NCBI GenBank assembly: GCA_034698045.1 | Contig: JAQGAU010000230.1 | Span: 1 to 33,699, forward strand | From: Paramacrobiotus richtersi | Taxonomy: Eukaryota; Tardigrada; Eutardigrada; Parachela; Macrobiotidae | Direction of reading: 5' to 3' | Length of the DNA: 33,699 bases | Part shown: positions 8,491 to 20,838 of the stretch, piece after piece | Layout: each line of letters starts with the position of its first letter | Position numbering within the stretch: the first letter of the stretch is position 1 | Notes under the pieces: model-generated | Database searches by the model: none | The model's input: only the letters and a program-made list of their open reading frames with translations | What the model was told of the DNA's origin: nothing | Program-made: the position numbers and the translations under genes

Positions 8491-11400
8491 ATGATCTCTA
8501 TGGCATCGCATTTAACTATGTCCATTATTTTGCATTTATCTTTGCTCAAGTTTGCTGTAGGCAATAGTAGTTTTGTTGTGGAGATCTTAACTTTTACGGC
8601 GATCAGTCCGGCAAGCATGCAGATATCTTGGCCGTGGGTGGCTTTGATGTATGACGATGCCCTGCAGAGTATGCGCCAGGAATTTCCGGAGTGGGTTACC
8701 ATTAAACAAACGTATCGTACTGACCCAGCCATAATTAACTGTGCCGATATGGCCGCAACAGCGGACTTTCGGGTGTCGGATTATTATCATACTCGGGAGC
8801 TTATACCGAATGTTACGGTTATGCTCTATCCAGGTAAGCGTTCGTTGACTTGACATCAGAAAATCAGACTAGCGTTATCGCGCATGATTCCTAAACAGGA
8901 ACGCTGAAAGAAAAAACGTGTTGAGCGATTTTCACCCGTCCTCACGAGCAACTTCCCGCCTATCCTTTTACACAAATGCTACCGCCTCCGCACATGATTT
9001 CAGAGAAGAGAAATTACAGACTGAAAACAGAATACGCAGCATCTGTTTTTTTCCCATCCACATTAACTGATCTATATGTGCGCGAAAGTATTGAAGCTTT
9101 TACCCTTGTAACTGCCCTCGAATTGAGTGTTACCATGTTAGGGGCATAGGATGGTTGGCGCTGAATGACTGAGTTGGGCGTTGAGAAGAAAATAATCACT
9201 ATAGGTCAATTCTCCAGTTTTGGGCCTAGTCTTGCATGCGAATCGTTAATTGGCGTTTGAAAGTCTGCCTCGAGTACTAAGAATCGACTTTCTTAGAAAT
9301 TGTTTTAGCGTTGTGCAAGTCGAAGTGGCTTCCTTTCCATAAACAGAAGATTGATGTCTTTTTTTGCGCAACGTGCCCGGATCACTCAGTCTAATGTCGG
9401 GTGAAGAGCATAAGGCCAAGGTAAAAACGTTTCAAAATGAAGTGCAAAATGGAGGGTTTCGTTTTTTCTCGTGAATGTTCCCGTGTTGTGCGCATCCTAA
9501 CATTTAATGTGAAAAATGAACATCAGCGCACCGGATCGAACTGATTTTGTAGTAGAGTAAATGGCTGCTGCATTTTTAAAAAAACCTTTTTTTTCTAATT
9601 TACAACGGACCGTACACACGACGTGCCTGTATGCGATGTCATCGCGGGACATCTTAATATAGTATTCTGTACTGAAATTTGTTCGCGCCGGGAGCCTGGA
9701 GAATGGGATAATAAAACCGAGGATCCCGGGTGTTTAACGAGGTGTTTCTGTTTTAATAAAGCCTTTAGGATCTCTGTATTTTTCGATCTCCGAATACTTT
9801 GCTCAGTAGAAAGTTAGGACCGGCTTAACGAGTGGTCTCCCAACGGTTAACCAAAACTACGGTACTAATGCTGTTTCCTAGGGTGCAGCGAAGCGACTGG
9901 TTTGAATCGACTAGCTGCTGGTAAGATGAAGTTTTGAAATCCTATCGTATTCAGGATTTAAAACAATGTAATAAAATTTTCAGGATGGAATATTCTACAT
10001 TACACCAGGTAACATGTTTTATCATCAGTCATGCTTATTATCATGACAATACTACCATAATACGGTATATGTCTCAAAGAATGTGAAACTTTAACGAAAT
10101 TCAAAATATCTGTAACGCAACTTGTCAACTGATTCAGAAACTTCTGATCCAATTTCTCACCGCATTCCATGTACAGTAATCCGACATTTCCATTGAGCGA
10201 TTAAGCTGCGGCGAATCTTTGCCGTACCATACACAAATGCACTGCTTTCAATCTGCTTTTTCGATGTATATATATGCCTACATACGCACAAGTCATTACG
10301 ATGCTTTCCGCCTCTTAGTACGGGTACTCCCGATCTATACACTCAAGCAAATGGTCTCGCTCCAACGTGGATCACCTCGTCCTTCCTGTCGTATGACGGC
10401 CTGGAGAACTTTATCGTCAAGATCTTTCGTTCGTACCAGTGGAAATCGGTATTGCTTCTGCTGGACAGAACAGAATTTGCCAACCCCTGGTTTGCCGGTG
10501 CTGTGGAAGCTGTTGCATCAGCTCTCCAAAATCGCATTCCTGGTAGTCAGATTTACATTCGAGAGTTCAAAGATGCTAAGAAGGCGGACAACAGTACCGA
10601 CATGGATTTCCTTGTCGAAGCCAAATCCTTCTGTCGTGGTAAGTTTCGGTCTGTTCGTCTGTGCAGTCTAGTATCTAGGTCCTGAGCAAGCGTTCTGCTT
10701 TTCAGTTGTGGTCTTCTTCGGGATAACTGTCAACTTCCGTAGGATTCTAGTACGTATAAAGTTATACTACGTAATATGGAAAACAAACTCTTTGTCGCTA
10801 ACGGAAAGTCTGTGCAGGTTAGGGCTACGACTCTGAACATGGCGAACGGAGAATATGTGAGTACGCATATAGTTGTGTAACTGCTCGATTTCATAGGCTG
10901 CCTATGTGAGTAACTGTAAGGACTACATTATTATTCTGAAATTGCTCGATCGCGTTAGGTGTATTTAGCGGTTGAACCATTTCCACATCCAAGCTGGGGC
11001 AACTTTTCCTGGAAGTTTAACGATGAACTTGACAAAGTACGCTCGAAACCCTTATCTCGTCTGTGTTGTGAGACTTACGGTATATGAGCCGTTACAGGTT
11101 CTGGAAGAAACATGGCGTTCGGTATTAGTCATCAGTTTGGCAGAGTCGGAAACCAGCAGACTGCAAATCCTCGCACCGCGATTTCCTATTTGGAAAGCAC
11201 GCGCCAAGGAATTCTATTACTTCGATATGCCTGATTCAGAAGAAGTACTTCTGCTGGTAATGTAAATTAAAACCCTAAAAGCACTGTTTAAGTAATCCGT
11301 CTTTCTTAGATCAATATTTCCCAGCTATCGGCGTACGAAGCAATGTCGATATTGTTAAAGGTTTGTTCTGCATCATGCGCTGAACGATCACTATAATGTA

Positions 11401-14400
11401 CTAACTCGTTAATCGTTTGAGCAGATTATACGGGAAGCACTAATAGTTAGGCCTCTGAACGACTGGAACAACGGAACCGAGCTGGCTGAAAGATTCCGCA
11501 ACCGAACAGTTGACCTGCCAACTGGACCGGTGAAAATCAGCTCCAATGGCGCCAGATCTGTTAATCTGTTGCTTCGAGATTATAGCGTAGTAACTGGACG
11601 ACTCGAAGTAAACTGCGACTGAAGTAAACTAACGAATCTATTTGTGTAAGAGCTTATGGCTTGTAGCCGGTTCTCCTTTATGATGCACTCCGGAACGATG
11701 TAGACGTATTAGGACCCGTTGACTGGCCAGGCAGAGATTCACCCCCACCGAATGCACCGCTCTGTGGATATAGCGGTGGATTATGCACTGAGCATGACAG
11801 TAAGTTGCAGCGCAACGACACACGCTTATTCGAAGGTTGCGTTAAGAAAAATATTGGGTTTGTTGCTAGAAAGCACTCTGGCTCACATCGTAGTCGGCGC
11901 TGTACTTGGGGTGACGTTTGTTCTTCTTCTGGCACTTGGCCTTGCATTCAGGTATCTGTGGGGTTATGTTCGAGGTAAGCAGGTTTGAGATATTCAGTTG
12001 AATTCATGTTCAGGAAGTATATGCAGAGCAAAGGCAATCTGGCTTCAAAACGCTGGCTCATAAGTAAAGCCAACTTGTCACATTCAGTGACCGACAGCGT
12101 AACAGTCAGCGACATCTCCATACGTTCGCTGCGGTCGAAAGAACTGAGTATGCAAACCGGTCGTTTACCACTCCGGGAGCTGAAGTCATCCCAGTCCATT
12201 TCTCCCGTAAGCCTTTGTGTATTTTACTCTAAGAGGGCACTAATAATCACGCAACAACTTTCGCAGACTGCAAATTACCGTAATTTGCGCAGAAACATGA
12301 TTTACGACCATCAACCAGTTTGGACCAAACAGATATCATGCACGTATTCTTTAGACAGTCTACCCAAGTCCGTAATCAAATTGTTAGCGCAGGTACGGTA
12401 ATAAGAAAGCTATTTCTTTGCAATTTGCTCATAATGTGACCAGTCCACTGCAGTTATCGGCGTTGTATCATCCAAATATCAACACATTCATCGGCATCTG
12501 TCCGGCCGATGGCGGTCCATTCGCCTTAGTTCTCGAGCCCTTCTGTAAACGAGGATCACTGCATGATTTTCTAAGCCTCAACCACCCCGATCCGGAGCTG
12601 AAAAAGTCCTTCATACAGGATCTAATTTTTGGATTGCGCTTCATCCACGAATCCCCGTTGAAAAAGCATGGATTCTTAACAAGCTCCTGTTGCATGCTCG
12701 ATGGACGCTTTATTCTGAAGATCGCCGAACTATCTTACCATAAACTGGAGGCATTTCTCGGAAACAGTTCACGGAAACCATTCCATGCAACTTTCGCTGA
12801 CATCTACTGGACCGCACCCGAATTTGTAATAAATCCAGAACTGGAACGGACGCAAAAGGGTGATGTCTTTTCGATGGCGATAATTATATCGCAGATTTGT
12901 ATGGGTTCTCCTTCGTACAGCGAAAGTCCTGCAGGTGCCGTTATTCATTTGGCGATTATGTTTAGAAACCTTGCAGTTTTAAACAAAGTAAACAAAGTGT
13001 ACTTTGTTTACAGATTTGTATCATCAGATAACCGTCTGCAAGAATTTCCACTGCCGGCCCGTTGTGGACCACATCAAGATCAGCGATAAACTCATCCATA
13101 TTTTAGAGACTTGTTGGCACGAGAAACCAGGTCTACGGTTTACAGTCGAGGAAGCACAAATACTCATCTTCCGTAAAATGATCATCTCGAGTGGCGACAA
13201 GCTGATCGACAAGATGCTGCGTAGGCTTCAGAATTATGCAGCTGAACTGGAAACCAGGGTGTACGAACGTACAGTGGAACTACAACGCGAGCAGCATGAA
13301 AGCGACGCTTTATTGGCCGAAGTCTTCCCTAGGTATAGTGCTGATAATGGACTTTTGCACCTCATGGTCTGAACACAATAGTTGCAGGTCTATCGTTCAT
13401 CGACTGAGAAGCAAGGAGCAAATCGAACCGGAAATGTTCGAAAAGGTCACCGTCTACTTCAGCGATATTGTCGGGTTTGCCGAGTACATAAAGACGGCTA
13501 ATCCTTACGAAGTCATCTTCTTCTTGAACAAAATTTACGCAGTTTTCGATCGAGTCATTACGTCTTTCGATGTCTACAAAGTGGAAACCATTAATGATTC
13601 ATACGTCGTAAGCGCAACATTCCGTGAAACGACTTTTTGTGATCCAAGTTTTCTCAGGTCGCCAGTGGACTGCCAATCAAGAACGGCGATAACCATGCTA
13701 AAGAGATTGCCGGCATGGCGTGTCAGTTGATGAAGGTGTATTACAAGTCACAGTTTCGTGGCGAAACCGATCTGCGAATAGGGATACATACAGGTAATGT
13801 TCCTTTATCTATGCAACGATAGGTACTTGAAAATGCGCGGATTTCTTGCAAAGACAAGATTTCTTTCAGCATAATAAACAAATAAAAAAGCGCCTATTCC
13901 CTTCTTCAAAGATAAGTAACTGCACGCCGTTTAGAATTAAAATATATAACTATCGTTCTTGTACGGAAGAATTAACTCTATGGCTAAAAAGACTTAATTG
14001 GTGTAAACTGTAAGTGAAAGTGATCTTGTACATTTTCCTTCGCGAAAGGAACAGTCTTACTCGTTGCCAGTTTTGCCGTTACTGTAGTGAAACCTAAAGA
14101 GTGGCAAATTTATGACACGGTTTTTTCATCTTATTAGGACCAATTGCTGCTGGAATTGTTGGAACAAAATCGCCGCGATATTGCTTGTACGCCCGAAATC
14201 TACATTAGGCCGTCGTATCGCTCGTACCTTGTTTACGCTACATATTACATACATGTGTTCTGTTGCTAGGTTTGGTGATACAATGAATACAGCAAGTAGG
14301 ATGGAGAGTCACGGTGAAGCTGGTGGGATCCATCTTAGCAATGATACGAGTTTGCTGATTACCGCCATGCCTCAGTTCGTCATCACATCACGTGGTTTTA

Positions 14401-14474
14401 CGCTAATAAAAGGAAAGGGCGAGATGCAGACATTTTGGTTGGAATGGCACCTTAGTATGCCAGAACAAGAATGA
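8491..14474 (+). CDS. receptor guanylyl cyclase-like gene A
   Basis: Twenty exons: 8491-8833, 9882-9920, 9984-10008, 10319-10638, 10706-10749, 10818-10856, 10959-11036, 11098-11244, 11310-11360, 11425-11607, 11667-11799, 11870-11951, 12014-12206, 12267-12392, 12454-12934, 13014-13332, 13388-13607, 13658-13793, 14138-14186, 14270-14474. They sum to 3213 nt, 1070 aa, in frame throughout. Predicted function: GTP to cGMP at the plasma membrane. Domains: signal peptide; ANF-receptor-type ligand domain to about 467, ending in APLCGYSGGLC as in natriuretic receptors; membrane helix 468-494; KASKRW-like juxtamembrane part; kinase-homology domain 560-810 without the catalytic Asp (HGF at 673-675); coiled coil with YERTVELQREQ; cyclase domain 885-1065. 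Metal Asp894 (FSDIVGF) and Asp938, guanine-site Glu934 and Cys1002, and Arg1013 (NTASRMES) are kept. Odd: IND replaces the usual IGD at 936-938. Exon 8 could instead end at 11256. ATGs at 8500 and 8518 are alternative starts. Confidence 0.9.
8834..9881 (+). other. long intron 1 of gene A
   Basis: A 1048-nt intron with donor CAG/GTAAGC and acceptor TTTCCTAG. It is the longest intron of gene A. Nothing coding or repetitive was recognised in it; short frames inside have no family similarity. As the first intron it is a reasonable place for regulatory elements. Confidence 0.6.
12988..13011 (+). promoter_or_regulatory. forkhead-like palindrome at a 3' splice site
   Basis: GTAAACAAAGT and its exact reverse complement ACTTTGTTTAC flank a GT dinucleotide. 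The right arm runs into the CAG acceptor of gene A exon 16. The arms contain inverted GTAAACA/TGTTTAC cores, the forkhead (DAF-16/FoxO) binding core. A tandem AAACAAAGT pair (12981-12998) leads into it. As RNA it could fold with a 10-bp stem and TGTA loop, masking the polypyrimidine tract. Confidence 0.5.
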
Positions 14475-15671
14475 TATGACATACACTTATGTGCAGAACT
14501 ATACGGTATGAGTATGATGTTTTGGTAGAACATTCTTAAAGTTTTATTGTTTTCCGGCTGTACATCTCTCCAGAGTCAAATCACTTGAGTATTAAAGAAC
14601 AAAAACACGTGTTCCATTTCTTTGGTGGAATCAACCTCACCTATAACACATACCCCGTTTCCTGGTTGAATTTCTACACTTATGCGTTGGCGCTGGCCGA
14701 ACGCCATTGAACGGGGATTTCCGTTATTCTCTCGTATTTGGTGCGGTGTTCGTCTTCGCCCGTTAACTGACTGCTCCGAGTTTTACAAGTTGGAACCTAA
14801 AAGAAGCACATTTGTCTAAATAAAAAATGTTATTATAATATCACCCATTATGTGTACGGGGTCATAACAACCCTATTCATTTTTGGACGTGCATACTGGC
14901 GTCATTCACCGCTCAGAACTAGTACTGCTTTATCTGTATCCTGCAGTCAGAAGTCTTATATTACTGCTTGTAATTACTACATATAATTTTATGAAGGAGC
15001 TGATGTAAATCCCTGGTGATCATGAACTTTCTGAAAAAGAATGTTCAACTTTGTCGAGGACTGTGTGCAAACAGGGCGTAATATGGAAAGCGTATTGCAG
15101 ACTGCACAGGTGTAGGAAGTACGATTTGCATGCGGCCTTCCGTAATACGAGTTTTATTACTTACCGCCTTCTATTAAAAGTGTAAGCTGTCATCGTATGC
15201 CACAGAATCGGCCGCGCAGTAATATTTGCTTTGGGAGCGTTCAAACAGCCGTCAAACCGTGACAACTGCCCCTTCTCAATTACCAAACGGATATTAACAT
15301 TACTCTAAAAACTACTATCACGCAGATTCATTCTAGGAATGCTCAGTATGCTTGATTTGCTCGGATCACCCAGCATAAGTTTTTATCAAGATTGTCTGTG
15401 AATATCAAACTACAATAAGTAATTGCGGCAAAAAATGGCCAGGAGTGATTATATCACTTGGCATAATGCGTAAGCAGTGTTACGCGTCAGGACCCGACAA
15501 ATCAAACATTACTTTATCCGGAAGTCTGCGGTGTGTGGACAAAATACCGGCAGACGTGATTGCCGTGCATCCTATTATTTCGCTTAAGAAAGCAATCTCA
15601 CCCACACGATGTGGAGGATTCCGGTGTAATTCCATTTCTACATTAATGTTCCAAAACATCTAGTTTCTGAC
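14475..15671. other. intergenic spacer between genes A and B
   Basis: About 1.2 kb with the 3' flank of A and the presumed promoter of B. A frame at 15445-15663 just upstream of B has no recognisable content and does not splice to B in an obvious way. No repeat was seen. Confidence 0.5.
14591..14596 (+). terminator. poly(A) signal of gene A
   Basis: ATTAAA, the commonest variant hexamer, about 115 nt after the gene A stop. A perfect AATAAA at 14819-14824 is an alternative distal site. Confidence 0.5.
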
Positions 15672-18600
15672 ATGCCCTTTCATCTGAACTTGGATCTGAA
15701 TCATCTGATTATGTTTTTGTGTTTCTTATGGCCTACCTATGCGCTGCTCAATAATAGTACGTTATCTATTGAGATCTTAACGTACACTGCCATCAGTCCC
15801 GTAAACATGCAGTTATCTTGGCCGTGGGTTGCGCTAATGTATGATGATGCTTTGGAGAACATGGTGGAAGACTTTCCCGAGAATGTTGTAATAAAACAAA
15901 CACGCATCAGCGACAACGCATTCCAAGATTGTGAGGATCTGACCGCGCAAGCAGACTTCCTGGTTGCGGAACGATATTATACGCGACCAGCTGTTCCGAT
16001 TGTCACGGTCATGCTTTATTCCGGTATGTCAACTTTGTTTGCGCTATCCTACTGGTAAAATCAACAGTATGGTTTTTAACTCAGCCATTCACTTGTGAAT
16101 AACGTGGTACTGTTCTGTACCAGCAGATGTTTACACATTACAACGGCTGTTAATCACAAGCAGTGCCATGCTAATATCTGATGTAGATCGAGTTGGTAAA
16201 TTTATATGCAGAAGTTCTGAAGAAAATCGTTTACTGGACATAAGCCGTTGACAGAACAGTTTCTTTGCAGGCTGCACGGAAACATTACATCTCAATCGTT
16301 TAGCTGCCGGTAAGAGACGCTTTCTGCTGCTTGCATACGCAAACCGTATAAATTAATGGTTTTTCAGGATGGAACATTCTGCATTACACCAGGTAAGAGA
16401 TTAATCACTGAAAACTTTGCTAACCGATACGTCCCTCGATATGGGTACAAAGCGTCCGCTGCATGTTGGTATCGATTCCTTTTTCTGTCGGTAAAACTGA
16501 GAAAGTTGTGGAAAACACTTTTTGTACGAAGTAGATCTTGTTACTTTGCACAGTCTGCGCATGACATATTGCGCATGTATGTACTAGTTTTTATGCTTAC
16601 TGGTCTGGTACACGCCTTCACTGACCTTTTTTCAATGTATGCAAACTTGATCCGTTTTTGTGAACCCATGCGATCTTCTTAGCACGGTGGCCACTGACGT
16701 GTGGACCCAGAACCATGGACTCGCACCAACATGGATTACTTCTTCACTTTTATCATACGCGTCACTGGAACAGTTCGTTGCCGATTTATTTCACATGTAC
16801 CAGTGGAAAAACGTGCTGCTGTTACTGGACAGAACGGAATTTGCCAACCAGTGGTTCATTGGAGCATCGGAAGCCGTTGCGTCCAGCATCTACGCAAATA
16901 TTCCTGACTGTCAAATCTATCGTCGCCTATTCACCGATTCCACAAGGGCAGATATGGATTTTCTAGCCGAAGCCAAACAGTCCTGTCGCAGTAAGCTATC
17001 TTGCCCTTTACTTCCAATTACCGAGAGTTTTCTGGAAATAACAGGATCAAGTTAGTATTGTTTGTTTTAGTAATAATGTTCTTTGGGAACACTGACAATC
17101 TGCGGAGAATTCTGGTAGTATACTGCATTATTAAACATTGACTGGATGTAATTGTAACTGCGGATCTATTTCCAGGCAGAAGCCACAAAATTAAATATGG
17201 CCAACGGTGAATATGTAAGCTGGTGTAGCAATGGAACTCCGATTATTACATAATAATCTCAACAGGAATCTCTGTTAGGTTTTCCTGGCGGTTGAACCAT
17301 ATCCGCATCCCAGCTGGGGAAATTATTCGTGGCAGTTTAATGATGCGCTGGATACGGTGCATAATTAACTTTACTTGCAATGCTGTACATTATGCACTAC
17401 TGTCTGAGTATATTGTTTTGACAGATTCTGGAAAACATATGGCGTTCGCTGATGGTGATAACTCTGGCCGAAGCCGAAGTTGCTCGAATACGAATTCTTG
17501 CTCCTCGATTCGCGATATGGAAGGCTCATGCAAGAGAAATGTATCACTTCAACATTTCAGATGACGAAGAGGTCCGAATCTCGATTGAAAGAAAAGGATC
17601 GTATAGTGCGTGTTACAAGCTTGTGTTGTGTTTTTAGATCAACTTTTCCCAGCTATCGGCATACGAAGCGATGTCGATATTGCTGAAGGTCACGGGCTCT
17701 TTGAAAAACACTCAGACAAACATTAGAAACTGCGCGAACTCACTGATTAATCTAATTGACGTAGGTTTTGCGCGAAGCAATTCTGGAGCATCCATTGCAA
17801 GACTGGAGTAATGGAACTGAGCTGGCCGAAAGATTCTACAACCGAACGGTAAATCTGCCCACTGGGCCTGTGAAGTTTAATGGCAAAGGAAGCCGGAGTG
17901 TGGATCTTCTGCTTCAGGATTACAACACGTCAACAGGACGACTTGAGGTACACAGTATCTATGTTAAAAGCTTACAAGTATAACGCATCTGCAGCTGCAG
18001 TACGTGATTACTGATCACAAAGCATTTACGTGAACGTAAAATTCAGATAATGAATACTGATGTGTATACTGACTCGTAGCCAGTTCTCCAGTACGATTCT
18101 CTTCTCAACACGGTGAAAACCCTGGGACCAATCGATTGGCCGTACCGCGACTCTCCACCACCTAATGCGCCCATTTGCGGATTTAGCGGCGGATTATGTC
18201 GCTACAGTAAAACGTCTCGGTCTAGTCCAACAAATTCGTTTATCACGGTTTTACCTGAACTGCATATTGCAGGAGATAACGAACGCTATATTGTATTTGG
18301 AACAACTCTTGCCGTCATTCTGATACTGGTCGTTATTCTCATCTCTGTTTTCCGGTTAGCTTTACTTCCTTTCATATGAGTAGCTATGTGCAGTTCTTTT
18401 ATTTATGGATCTTGTTAACTAGGAGATACATGCACACGAAGAAGGAAATAGCTTCGCGGCGTTGGGAGCTCAACAAAGCCAATCTTTCCTATCCCAGTGC
18501 AAGGAGCCATATCATGCATAACGGCTCGATGCAGTCCATTCGGTTGAAACGACGCTCTTCACCGAATGGCTGGAGACCGGCGGTGCTCGGAGAACGGAGG

Positions 18601-20838
18601 TCAATTCTTTCTGTTTACACGGTAATTTTATTGCGTCTCTTTACGATCAGAGTATCGATGTTCAAACATTCCGCATTCGATTGTGTGCGAAAATTGTGTA
18701 CAATGTGTCCTGTGTACAGATAGAAAAGGACGAATTTTCTGGTGAAATGAGCTACAATCAGCAGCAAGTATGGGCCAAGGAAGTGTCATGTGTCTATTCA
18801 CTGGACGAACTACCGCGACCTATTATGAAACTGCTGGCTAGGGTAAGATTGTGATGTAGGTTTTCAGTGGTCGTCTATACTGTAGTAGCGGATCAGTACT
18901 GACAGTGGCTTCCATTACTGCTGATCGTAACTCTGTTCATCTGTTACAGTTAGTTGGCCTGTACCATCAAAACGTCAACACGTTTCTCGGTATTTGTACC
19001 GCCTATAACGGTGTATCCCTGCTGATGCTCGACGATTACTGCAAACGTGGATCATTGCGTGACATGCTGGCTCAAAAGCCAGATCCGGAACTGAAAAAGT
19101 CGTTCGTGCAAGACCTGCTATTTGTACGCAAGCGCGACTAGCAATGACACTTGTCACATGCACTTCACAAATGCTTACTGCAGGGTTTGCGTTTCGTCCA
19201 TGAATCCGTGGTGAAAAAGCATGGGTTCTTGACAAGCTCGTGTTGTTTAATTGATGGAAGGTTTACCTTAAAAATTGCAAAGTTGGGCCACCGAAAGGTC
19301 ACCAAACTGATCAGCGGGTCACAAAAGGCGATAAATTACAACACTCCGGATATATACTGGACCGCGCCAGAATGTGTTGTCGAACAAAAAATGAAGCTAA
19401 CTCAAAAATGCGACATTTATTCAATGGCGGTCATTTTGGCTGAGGTCTTTATGGGGACTTTGATTTTCTTTCTGAACCCTGAAGGTACAGTATTATAGCA
19501 TTATCCAGCAACCGCCGTAAGTGTTATCTAATATTGTGCAGCACTTGTTTTAGAGCTGTATGAACAGATAACCGTTGTCAAGAACAATTCTTGCCGCCCA
19601 TTCATTGACCGTGCCCATATTCCCGAGGAGATCATCCCTGTTCTGCGCAGCTGCTGGCACGTGAAACCTCGACTGAGACCGACTGCTCAGCAAGCCCAGT
19701 CGTCAATTTTCCGGAGACTCAACATTTCAGGTCGGGATAAACTGGTTGATAAGATGATAAAGCGTCTGCAAAAGTATGCGGAAGAACTGGAACATCGAGT
19801 GCATGAACGAACAGTGGAACTGCAGCGAGAGCAACAGCAGAGTGATTCTTTGCTGCGCGAAGTATTCCCCGAGTATAATCAACGGCAGCTGTACAGTCGC
19901 ATGGACTACAAACCAATTTTTTCCTTTAATATTTCAGGTCAATCGTACACCGGTTAAGGTTACGAGAATTCATCCAAGCCGAAATGTTCGAGAATGTACA
20001 TCTTTTGAGCACCTTTTATGCAAAACCAATTACTGACTTCTTTCTTTACAGGCGACTGTTTACTTCAGTGATATCATCGGGTTCGGCGAAATTATCAAAG
20101 CTAAAACTCCTTATGAAGTAATACACTTTCTGAGTTATACGTATGCGACTTTTGACCAAGTCATTCCATCGTTTGATGTCTACAAAGTGGAGACTATAAA
20201 CGACTCCTACCTTGTAAGAACCAAATTAATCGTGATCGCATTGTTGCACTTTCGAGTACACACTACACACTACGTCCTTTTCCTCAGGTTACCAGTGGCA
20301 TCCCGGTCCGGAACGATGATAAGCACGCCATCGAAATAGCCGGTATGGCGTGTCAACTGATGAAAATCTATCGGAAATCAATTTTTCGGGATGAAACTGA
20401 TTTGAGAATTGGGATACATTCAGGCAAGAATGCGGTACCTTCGAGAGCTCAGAGAGTGCTGACCTTTATCTTTACTGGGTTTTGCAGGACCGGTTGCTGC
20501 AGGCATAGTCGGTACAAAATCACCGCGTTACTGCTTGTAAGTTGCTGTAAGATCCTAATTACTAATGTGTAGTATTTCTAGCACTGGTATTTACGAATTC
20601 ATTTACAAATGTGCTTAGATTCGGAGACACTATGAATACCGCAAGCAGAATGGAGAGCCATGGCGAAGCTGGCCGGATCCATCTTAGCGACCAAACTGCC
20701 GCCTACATCTTACCATTGCCGCAGTTTGTAGTTCTGCCGCGTGGTTTGACATTCGTAAAGGGAAAGGGCGAAATGCCAACGTTTTGGCTGGAATGGCACC
20801 TCAGTATGCTTGATTTATGGAGGGAGCAGTCCACCTAA
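15672..20838 (+). CDS. receptor guanylyl cyclase-like gene B
   Basis: Twenty-two exons: 15672-16023, 16271-16309, 16368-16392, 16683-16990, 17071-17114, 17176-17214, 17279-17356, 17425-17571, 17638-17688, 17765-17947, 18080-18206, 18273-18354, 18423-18621, 18720-18842, 18950-19123, 19184-19484, 19554-19872, 19938-19995, 20052-20213, 20288-20423, 20488-20536, 20619-20838. They total 3216 nt, 1071 aa. It is the closest paralogue of gene A: many exons have equal length, and the micro-exons give matching peptides (WNILHYTS, LNMANGEYV, SQLSAYEAMSILLK). Same domains: signal peptide, ligand domain to about 464, membrane helix in the 82-nt exon, degenerate kinase domain (HGF; KIAKLG where DFG should be), coiled coil HERTVELQREQQ, and cyclase domain. 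Asp890, Asp934, Glu930, Cys998 and Arg1009 are kept; IND again replaces IGD. B has two introns that A lacks (19124-19183, 19996-20051) and one GC-AG intron. ATG at 15711 is an alternative start. Confidence 0.9.
20424..20487 (+). other. GC-AG intron in gene B
   Basis: The 64-nt intron starts CAG/GCAAGA and ends TTTTGCAG. Homologous exons in A (donor GTAATG) and C (donor GTACAC) end at the same codon position, and only this cut gives the conserved IHSG-PVAAGIVG reading, so the GC donor is well supported. It carries no other GT in the right phase at the conserved site. Confidence 0.75.

Noticed and set aside
9882-9920. TTTGAATC-type T-loop resemblance suggesting a tRNA
   Set aside because: There is no cloverleaf around it, and the segment is a conserved coding micro-exon of gene A.
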